From positions 13,508-24,309 of the forward strand of contig JAHFEP010000008.1 in NCBI GenBank assembly GCA_023248415.1: a stretch of DNA of 10,802 bases, in the 5' to 3' direction. The notes beneath the pieces are model-generated. The model was not told where the DNA came from and did no database searches. It saw only the letters and a list, made by a program, of their open reading frames with translations. The stretch comes from Nitrospirota bacterium. Lineage in GTDB: Bacteria > Nitrospirota > CAKKRA01 > 9FT-COMBO-42-15. This document shows, one piece after another, positions 1 through 5,297 of the stretch; the stretch's first letter is position 1, and each line of letters opens with the position of its first letter. The translations under genes and the position numbers were made by a program.

Positions 1-219
1 TTACTTCAAGTAGAGAATAATCATAACAGCAACAACAAAGCCGAGTATGACCATTGTTTCAGGAATGGCCAGAAGGACGATAATGGTTCCGCTTACCTCT
101 GGTTTTTCTGCCATAGCGCCTGCGCCGGCAGAGCCTATCTTTGACTGGGCCCATGCAGTGGCAATAGCAGGGACAGCAATAGCAAGGGCAGCAGCAAAGG
201 CAATCAATACAGTTTCCAT
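1..219 (-). CDS. A/V-type ATP synthase proteolipid subunit c (subunit K), single hairpin
   Basis: This 72-residue protein is the ion-carrying rotor subunit of a membrane ATP synthase. It is two hydrophobic helices (about residues 2-23 and 45-69) joined by a short polar loop with EKPE at 38-41. The ion-binding carboxylate is Glu54 in the motif AIPETM. The loop-to-acid spacing and the Pro-Glu-Thr sequence match A/V-type proteolipids better than F-type c subunits, which have RQP in the loop and no Pro before the acid. Gln25 in helix 1 lies 29 residues before Glu54. The start is an ATG with AGGAGG (minus strand, 228-233) eight bases upstream, and the stop is at bases 1-3, so the gene is complete. 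It follows secF by about 80 bp but has its own promoter. Other ATPase subunits would lie left of the window. The family is clear; A/V versus F type is inferred from motif spacing. Confidence 0.85.
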   Translation of the reverse strand: METVLIAFAAALAIAVPAIATAWAQSKIGSAGAGAMAEKPEVSGTIIVLLAIPETMVILGFVVAVMIILYLK

Positions 220-248
220 TAATGTACCCTCCTTTTAAAACTATTCCT

Positions 249-277
249 ATCTTATCTTAACAAATTGATATTGTCAA
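249..277 (-). promoter_or_regulatory. Sigma70-type promoter of the ATP synthase c gene
   Basis: On the minus strand a perfect -35 TTGACA (272-277) is followed after 17 bases by TAAGAT (249-254, 4 of 6 matches). Transcription would start near base 242, giving a leader of about 23 bases that holds the AGGAGG ribosome site. It lies in the only sizeable gap downstream of secF, which supports separate expression of the ATPase gene. A small ATTGT/ACAAT inverted repeat overlaps the -35 element (270-282) and could be chance. Confidence 0.6.
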
Positions 278-300
278 ACAATTTACAAATATGGAATTTA

Positions 301-1197
301 TTATTTTTTCTTCTTTTCCTTCCAGAGTATAAGTATAGGACTGGCTATGTATATGCTTGAAAAGGTCCCTGTTGTAATACCAACAAGCATGGTAAAGGCA
401 AAATCGTGGATAATCTCGCCGCCGTATAAAAAAAGCGCGAGGAGAACAATTAAAACTGTCAGTACAGTAAGAAATGTCCTGCTGAGTGTCTCATTTATAC
501 TTATATTTATTATGGATTCAAAACCCTCTTTTGACTTTAGCCTCATATTTTCGCGTATCCTGTCAAAGATAACTATGGTATCATTTATGGAATAACCAAC
601 GACTGTAAGAACTGCAGCAAGCACAGGGAGTGTGAACTCTTTTCCTGTTATGGCAAAGATGCCTATTGTAATTAAAACATCATGCGCTAAGGCAATAATA
701 GCCGCGATACCCCATTTAAACTGGAACCTCCATGCAACATAGATTGCTATTCCTATCATAGAATATAATACTGCCATCATAGCCTTCCATTGAAGGTCCT
801 TACCGACCTGAGGTCCGACCATCTCCACCCTTCTTATTTCAATGCTCTCACCTTGAAAATCGCTTTCAATTGTCTTTTTTATCTTCTCGCCAAGACCTTC
901 AAGCGCCTCAGTGGATTTTTCTACCCTTATTAATATATCCTTTGGGTCGCCAAACTGCTGTATTATGCTTTCGCCCAATTCTATCTTTTTTAATGAGTCA
1001 CGAACCTTATCAATTGAAGGCTCATTTTTAAACCTCAGTTCAACCAATGTGCCGCCGGCAAAGTCAATACCATAATTCAGTCCGCCTTTAAAAATCAGCG
1101 CGCTTATGCCAATTGCTATGATAATAATAGAAATGGTAGTTGCGTATTTTATCTTTCCTACAAAGTCTATTTTTGTGCCTGGTTTAATAATTTCCAT
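301..1197 (-). CDS. secF: Protein translocase subunit SecF
   Basis: SecF pairs with SecD in the inner membrane and uses the proton gradient to help pull exported proteins out of the SecYEG channel. Numbering from the GTG at 1203, the protein shows a first membrane helix at about 20-38, the signature GGLNYGIDFAGGT just after it, a periplasmic domain to about 135, then five more helices to about 293. The conserved block YSINDTIVIFDRIREN (204-219) is the RND-type helix-4 motif with its Asp. The tail is lysine-rich (KEKKKK). The longest ORF begins with GTG at 1203, but the ribosome site AAGGAG (1203-1208) overlaps that codon. ATG at 1197, five bases further on, is therefore the likely start, giving 298 residues. 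secD ends 24 bases upstream. Confidence 0.96.
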   Translation of the reverse strand: MEIIKPGTKIDFVGKIKYATTISIIIIAIGISALIFKGGLNYGIDFAGGTLVELRFKNEPSIDKVRDSLKKIELGESIIQQFGDPKDILIRVEKSTEALEGLGEKIKKTIESDFQGESIEIRRVEMVGPQVGKDLQWKAMMAVLYSMIGIAIYVAWRFQFKWGIAAIIALAHDVLITIGIFAITGKEFTLPVLAAVLTVVGYSINDTIVIFDRIRENMRLKSKEGFESIINISINETLSRTFLTVLTVLIVLLALFLYGGEIIHDFAFTMLVGITTGTFSSIYIASPILILWKEKKKK

Positions 1198-1202
1198 ATT
1201 CA

Positions 1203-1208
1203 CTCCTT
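1203..1208 (-). promoter_or_regulatory. Ribosome binding site deciding the secF start
   Basis: AAGGAG on the minus strand ends on the first base of the upstream GTG candidate, so it cannot serve that codon. It is five bases from the ATG at 1197. Confidence 0.7.
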
Positions 1209-1221
1209 ACTTACCTATAAA

Positions 1222-2766
1222 TTATATACTTATCTTCTTAATCTCTTTCCTGCCTAATATTAAATCAAATATAAATCTTGAAACAAATACAGCAGTAAAC
1301 ATACTGGCAACAAGACCAATAGTCAGTGTAATTGCAAATCCCTTTACAGGCCCTGTGCCAAATAGGTACAATACAATGGCTGTAATAAGTGTTGTAAGAT
1401 TTGAATCAAAGATGGTTACAAAGGCCTTTGAAAAGCCGATATCAACTGCGGAGCGCGGCGTCCTTCCGCTGCGTAACTCCTCCCTTATCCTTTCGTATAT
1501 TAGCACATTGGCATCAACTGCCATACCGATTGTAAGGATAATACCTGCAATACCCGGAAGCGTTAAAGTAGCGCCAAAACCTGCTAATGCGCCAAGAAGT
1601 ATTACAATATTTAATACAAGCGCAATATTTGCAATAATACCTGAAAGCTTATAGTATATAATCATAAATATAACAACAAGTATACCGCCGATGATTGCAG
1701 AGGTAACGCCCTTTTTTATAGAATCATTGCCGAGTGAGGGGCCAACTGTCCTGTCCTCAAGTATCTGAATAGGCGCTGGAAGCGCTCCTGCGCGAAGCAC
1801 AATGGCAACATCCATTGCCTCTGTATCTGAAAAACTCCCTGTTATAATCGCCCTGCCTCCAGATATCTTCTCGTTTATCATAGGCGCTGAATGTATATTT
1901 CCATCAAGCACAATTGCCAGTCTCTTGTTTACATTCTCTGCTGTAACCCTTTCAAAGAGCCTTGCACCCTGCGGATTAAAGGTAAGGGCAATGCAGGGCG
2001 GTGTCTTATCACCGCAGTTAAAGCTTACCTGTGCATTGGATATTGCATCGCCAGTCATCAAGGTCTTATCCTTTAATAGATAAGGCATTCTGTCCGCCTT
2101 GCCGCTCTCTTTATCCGCTTTCTTCTCATAGGCTATTATATCACCATTCGGAATCTCGCCTTTTAATGCCTTGCCCAAATCACCTTCGTCATCAACAACC
2201 TTAAATTCAAGCAATGCGGTCCTGCCTATAAGTTTTTTTGCCCTTTCAATATCCTTTATTCCGGGAAGCTGAACAAGTATCTGCGATTCGCTCTGCTTTT
2301 GTATTGTAGGCTCTGCAACGCCAAATTCGTCAATCCTGTTTCTTATTGTCTCAAGCGCCTGAAGCACAGCATGTTCCTTAATATTATTAATCTCCTTATT
2401 GGTCATAGAAAGCTCAATCCTGTTATCCGATGCCTTCACATCTAAGGAAGGATATTCATTGCCTATACTCTTCCTGACCTTTTCTTCGTCATCCTTGCCT
2501 TTTGTCTTGATAACAATCTTGTTTCCTTCTTTAATAATAGACTCTGTCTGAATGTCTTTCTGGCTAAAGAGTTCCTTTATATCGCCAAGGTTCCTGCTTA
2601 CACTGCTTTCAACAGCCTTTTCAGCATCAACGCCAAGAACAAGGTGCATTCCGCCCTGAAGGTCAAGGCCAAGATTAATCTTTTTATCCAATGGATGGGC
2701 ATACCATATTGAAATACCAAGAACAATCAGAATAAGAATCAGCTTCCATCTAAAATCCTTTTGCAT
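1222..2766 (-). CDS. secD: Protein translocase subunit SecD
   Basis: SecD forms the inner-membrane SecDF complex, whose large periplasmic domain moves with proton flow to drive late steps of protein export. The 514 residues show a first membrane helix (about 7-24), the signature GLDLQGGMHLVLGVD (33-47), and a periplasmic region containing RNRIDEFGVAEPTI (142-155) and VQLPGI. Five more helices follow from about 353, with TIGMAVDANVLIYERIREEL (412-431) as the conserved RND-like helix 4; Asp418 matches the proton-path acid known in the family. Length is typical for separate SecD proteins (the E. coli protein is longer). ATG has AGGAGG (2773-2778) six bases upstream. The gene starts 12 bases after the HD gene stop and is followed by secF, so the three are almost certainly cotranscribed. 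Confidence 0.97.
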   Translation of the reverse strand: MQKDFRWKLILILIVLGISIWYAHPLDKKINLGLDLQGGMHLVLGVDAEKAVESSVSRNLGDIKELFSQKDIQTESIIKEGNKIVIKTKGKDDEEKVRKSIGNEYPSLDVKASDNRIELSMTNKEINNIKEHAVLQALETIRNRIDEFGVAEPTIQKQSESQILVQLPGIKDIERAKKLIGRTALLEFKVVDDEGDLGKALKGEIPNGDIIAYEKKADKESGKADRMPYLLKDKTLMTGDAISNAQVSFNCGDKTPPCIALTFNPQGARLFERVTAENVNKRLAIVLDGNIHSAPMINEKISGGRAIITGSFSDTEAMDVAIVLRAGALPAPIQILEDRTVGPSLGNDSIKKGVTSAIIGGILVVIFMIIYYKLSGIIANIALVLNIVILLGALAGFGATLTLPGIAGIILTIGMAVDANVLIYERIREELRSGRTPRSAVDIGFSKAFVTIFDSNLTTLITAIVLYLFGTGPVKGFAITLTIGLVASMFTAVFVSRFIFDLILGRKEIKKISI

Positions 2767-2778
2767 TAAAAACCTCCT

Positions 2779-3510
2779 CTATGACAGCCTTACATTATTT
2801 ATTACAAGATGAAAATCGCAGCCGAGAAATTTCGCCGCCCTTCTGCATATTATCATCCGTGATAAGAATATCTCAAAATAATCCATAACACCTGAAATCC
2901 TTGTGTCAATGGTAAGATCTAAGACAATAGACTTTTCAATCGGGTCAATCTTTAAGTCAGATTCTGTTGCAGCATAATTCACCCTGTCATGGATATCATA
3001 AAAGCCCATTGTTGTTCCGCCAGGAACTGACATTGGATCCATCTTATTATCAAGTATCAATGCCGCTGAGATAAGGCTTGGATTCCTCACCCTTGAGCGG
3101 TGGACATCGGACTTATCAGCAATAATAAGAGATGCTGAAACTATATTTGTCGGGTCGCCTGTGTCCTCCTCATGGTTTGCTATTGCGCTCATCACTAATA
3201 CTGCATCCTCTATATCCATGCCTATATCTTCAAGTATGGATTTAACAAGGAGTGCGCCTGCCTGGCCGTGATTTACCCTGCCAACCATATTTCCAATATC
3301 ATGCAGAAAGCCGGCAATTGCAGCAAGCCTTGCATCGCCATCCTTATAATTCAATTTTAAAAGAATATCCTGCGCCCTCTTGCCGACAATGTTTGCATGT
3401 CTCAAGCCATGCTCTGTATATCCAATGCCTGCAAGGTGTGCATCTGCCTTTTCAAGGTATATACGAATCTTTTTATTATTTTTTAAATCGTCTAAAGTAA
3501 GTTTAGTCAT
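2779..3510 (-). CDS. HD-domain metal-dependent phosphohydrolase
   Basis: This 243-residue soluble protein belongs to the HD superfamily, whose members bind one or two metal ions and usually hydrolyse nucleotides or phosphoesters. Candidate metal ligands are His34/His38 (TEHGLRHAN), the His70-Asp71 pair (GFLHDIGN), His81 (NHGQAG), His113 (ANHEED) and Asp132 (IIADKSDVHRSRVRNP). The second half carries a beta-rich part (FYDIHDRVNYA, VLDLTIDTRI) and a conserved-looking end (FEIFLSRMIICRRAAKFLGC). No receiver, GGDEF or RelA synthetase domain is attached, so the substrate is unknown. It lies between yajC and secD; homologues near secDF are, as far as I recall, common. The ATG at 3510 has only an A-rich, weak ribosome site (AAAAAAGAAATA), unlike its neighbours, and the repeat block begins 16 bases upstream. 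Family is secure; the specific function is not. Confidence 0.88.
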   Translation of the reverse strand: MTKLTLDDLKNNKKIRIYLEKADAHLAGIGYTEHGLRHANIVGKRAQDILLKLNYKDGDARLAAIAGFLHDIGNMVGRVNHGQAGALLVKSILEDIGMDIEDAVLVMSAIANHEEDTGDPTNIVSASLIIADKSDVHRSRVRNPSLISAALILDNKMDPMSVPGGTTMGFYDIHDRVNYAATESDLKIDPIEKSIVLDLTIDTRISGVMDYFEIFLSRMIICRRAAKFLGCDFHLVINNVRLS

Positions 3511-3526
3511 TATTTCTTTTTTAAAT

Positions 3527-3748
3527 GTAGGGGCGATTCGGTGAATCGCCCTATATCCCCCTCTTTTCTAAAGAGGGGTTAGGGAAGATTATCTTGTGAG
3601 GCACAGGAACTTGCCCATGCTATAATCCCCCTTAGTCCCCCTTTAAAAAAGGGGGAAATGTTATTTCCTCTGACAGGCGGGACGCCTGTCCTTCTTTCCG
3701 CAGGCTAAAGCCTGCGGCTACCACAGGCAGGGCAGGGCATGCCCCTAC
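3527..3748. repeat. Cluster of short palindromic repeats between yajC and the HD gene
   Basis: This 222-bp block is almost entirely hairpins and has no ORF. Perfect inverted repeats are: GGGCGATTC/GAATCGCCC with loop GGT (3531-3551); CCCCTCTTT/AAAGAGGGG with loop TCT (3558-3578); CCCCCTTT/AAAGGGGG with loop AAA (3637-3655); GACAGGCG/CGCCTGTC with loop GGA (3672-3690); CCGCAGGC/GCCTGCGG with loop TAAA (3698-3717); and the palindrome GGGCATGCCC (3735-3744). A stray half copy of the C-rich element lies at 3626-3636. The whole block is bounded by GTAGGGGC (3527-3534) and its inverse GCCCCTAC (3741-3748). It fills nearly the entire gap inside an otherwise tight operon. Such elements recall REP/MITE-like repeats that are scattered in many environmental bacterial genomes; no transposase is present here. 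Confidence 0.85.
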
Positions 3749-3751
3749 TAT

Positions 3752-4087
3752 TTACTCCTCCTCTGTCTTGAACCCTGCTATAGTATCCTTCAATATCTTT
3801 ATCTTGCAATTCTCTGCTATGCGGAGCATTACAGTGGTGTTTGAAATAGACTCTATTGTGCCTATTATGCCTCCTAAAGTTACCACCTTATCGCCCTTTT
3901 TTAACCCTTCAAGGAATGTCTTATGTTTCTTCTGTTTTCGCATCTGCGGCATTATCATCACAACATAAAAGATAGCAAAGATAACAACCCATGGTATTAA
4001 ACTCATGTACGGACTTGCACTCTCTGGCAAACCGCCGCCAATGCTTCCAGCAGCAAAGGCATTGCTAATTAATAAAAACTGTTCCAT
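3752..4087 (-). CDS. yajC: Preprotein translocase subunit YajC
   Basis: YajC is a small inner-membrane protein that copurifies with SecDF and assists the Sec translocon. The 111 residues show a short Ala/Gly-rich N-terminus, one membrane helix (about 29-46) ending in the family hallmark MIMPQMRKQKKHK, and a cytoplasmic domain with LKKGDKVVTLGGIIGTIESI (62-81). The end is acidic (KTEEE). ATG at 4087 has GGAGGG (4094-4099) six bases upstream, inside the end of tgt. The two genes overlap by 23 bases, which suggests translational coupling. Order tgt-yajC-secD-secF is classic; here the HD gene and a repeat block separate yajC from secD. Confidence 0.95.
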   Translation of the reverse strand: MEQFLLISNAFAAGSIGGGLPESASPYMSLIPWVVIFAIFYVVMIMPQMRKQKKHKTFLEGLKKGDKVVTLGGIIGTIESISNTTVMLRIAENCKIKILKDTIAGFKTEEE

Positions 4088-5243
4088 CTGTTTCCCTCCG
4101 ATTTTTATAAAACTCTTTCCTAAACTCTAAAAATCTGTCCTCTTTAATTGCCTCCCTGATATCCTTTATCAGGTTAAGATAGTAATACAGATTATGTATT
4201 GTGTTAAACCGCAAAACTGACATCTCCTTTGCCATAAAAAGATGTCTTAAATATGCCCTTGAATAGTTCCTGCATGTATAACACCCGCAGTTCTTATCAA
4301 GAGGCTCTGGGTCTTCTGTGTAAGGCGCATTCTTTATATTTATTATACCCTCTGATGTAAAGAGCGAGCCGTTTCTTGCATGTCTTGTTGGCATTACGCA
4401 GTCAAATATATCTGCCCCGCGCATTACACCCTCAATCAAGTCCTCTGGTGTGCCAACGCCCATTATATACCTTGGTTTATCTTCAGGCAGATACGGCATT
4501 ACTGTATCTATTGTCTCATACATCTGCGGTTTTGTCTCGCCTACACTAAGACCGCCTATTGCATAGCCGTCAAAACCAATGTCTACTATATCATTTGCGC
4601 TAATTTTTCTCAAGTCCTGAAAAAAGCCGCCCTGAACAATGCCAAATAAGGCTGAAGGCTGAAGGCTGAAGGCTAAAGGTTTTTCCTCTTGCCCTTTGCC
4701 CTTTGCCCTTTGCCCATATCTTTCTTTACACCTCCTTGCCCATCTTGTTGTCATCTCCATGGATGTCTTTGTATAGTCATAAGTAGAAGGATAGGGGATG
4801 CACTCATCAAAGGTCATTATTATGTCAGCGCCGAGCGCCTCTTGTATCTCAATTGCTGTTTCTGGTGTAATAAAATGCTTTTGGCCGCCGTCAAGATGCG
4901 ATTGAAATATCACCCCCTCCTCTGTTATCTTCCTGAGCTCTCCAAGGCTAAAGACCTGAAACCCGCCGCTGTCTGTTAAAATCGGCTTATCCCATGATAT
5001 AAACTTATGCAAGCCGCCGAGCCTCTTTATCAGCTCATGCCCTGGCCTTAAAAACAGATGATATGTATTGCATAATATCATCTCAGCGCCGAGTGAGACA
5101 AGGTCTTCCTTAGATAATGTCTTTACTATGCCTGCTGTCCCTACTGGTGAAAATATAGGTGTATTTATCTCGCCATGCGAAACAGTAATCTTGCCAAGCC
5201 TTGCCCCTGTTTTTGCCTCCTTTTTTATAATCTTAAATTCCAC
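4065..5243 (-). CDS. tgt: tRNA-guanine transglycosylase (queuine/preQ1 insertion)
   Basis: Tgt swaps guanine 34 of GUN-anticodon tRNAs for preQ1 in queuosine synthesis. Counting from the GTG at 5270, the active-site acids are Asp100 (LTDSGGFQVFSL) and Asp290 (IFDCVMPTRHARNG). The zinc ligands are Cys328, Cys330, Cys333 (CGCYTC) and His359 (TIHNLYYY). The base-pocket motif LFGIVQGG is at 208-215. The GTG at 5270 has no ribosome site, while GTG at 5243 lies six bases after AGGA and aligns with usual N-termini, so I place the start there (392 residues). Between RWARRCKERY and ALFGI there are 21 residues, against about 7 in E. coli Tgt; this extra loop is encoded wholly by two heptamer arrays (4650-4715). 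All catalytic motifs remain in frame, so the enzyme is probably active. It overlaps yajC by 23 bases. Confidence 0.95.
   Translation of the reverse strand: MEFKIIKKEAKTGARLGKITVSHGEINTPIFSPVGTAGIVKTLSKEDLVSLGAEMILCNTYHLFLRPGHELIKRLGGLHKFISWDKPILTDSGGFQVFSLGELRKITEEGVIFQSHLDGGQKHFITPETAIEIQEALGADIIMTFDECIPYPSTYDYTKTSMEMTTRWARRCKERYGQRAKGKGQEEKPLAFSLQPSALFGIVQGGFFQDLRKISANDIVDIGFDGYAIGGLSVGETKPQMYETIDTVMPYLPEDKPRYIMGVGTPEDLIEGVMRGADIFDCVMPTRHARNGSLFTSEGIINIKNAPYTEDPEPLDKNCGCYTCRNYSRAYLRHLFMAKEMSVLRFNTIHNLYYYLNLIKDIREAIKEDRFLEFRKEFYKNRRETDGTVFIN
4650..4677. repeat. Heptanucleotide tandem array 1 inside tgt
   Basis: On the plus strand three perfect GGCTGAA units (4650-4656, 4657-4663, 4664-4670) are followed by one variant GGCTAAA (4671-4677). 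On the coding strand the array encodes part of PLAFSLQPSA. Three units equal seven codons, so only changes of three units keep the tgt frame. Confidence 0.93.
4691..4715. repeat. Heptanucleotide tandem array 2 inside tgt
   Basis: On the plus strand three perfect GCCCTTT units (4691-4697, 4698-4704, 4705-4711) are followed by a partial GCCC (4712-4715). On the coding strand they encode the basic stretch GQRAKGKGQ. A 13-base non-repeated linker separates the array from array 1, whose heptamer is different. Confidence 0.93.
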
Positions 5244-5249
5244 AAGTTG

Positions 5250-5253
5250 TCCT
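5250..5253 (-). promoter_or_regulatory. Ribosome binding site deciding the tgt start
   Basis: AGGA on the minus strand is six bases before GTG 5243. No comparable site precedes the in-frame GTG at 5270, whose nine extra residues do not resemble a Tgt N-terminus. Confidence 0.55.
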
Positions 5254-5266
5254 AAATAATTATCAC

Positions 5267-5295
5267 ACACATTTAGCCAGAGGGGTTAAATGTGT
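5267..5295. repeat. Inverted repeat at the argS-tgt junction
   Basis: ACACATTTA (5267-5275) and TAAATGTGT (5287-5295) form a perfect nine-base stem with an 11-base loop. It lies just after the argS stop and upstream of the chosen tgt start. No run of T follows on the minus strand, so it is not a standard terminator for the operon; an RNA processing or stability hairpin is possible. Confidence 0.5.
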
Positions 5296-5297
5296 TT

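Noticed and set aside
262..284. AAATTG/CAATTT hairpin as secF terminator
   Set aside because: The stem is AT-only apart from one pair per arm, the loop is long, and it overlaps the -35 of the ATPase promoter.
1106..1654. 182-codon plus-strand ORF opposite secF/secD
   Set aside because: It is antisense to two clearly conserved membrane genes, has no ribosome site, and its hydrophobic composition is a by-product of the opposite strand.
3637..3655. C-rich hairpin as an intrinsic terminator for yajC
   Set aside because: Neither strand has a run of T directly after the stem, and secD/secF downstream lack another good promoter.
3531..3744. Repeat block as a CRISPR array
   Set aside because: The hairpins differ in sequence and there are no identical direct repeats with uniform spacers.
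4650..4715. tgt as a pseudogene because of the repeat insertion
   Set aside because: The frame is intact, and both active-site Asp residues and all four zinc ligands are present on either side.
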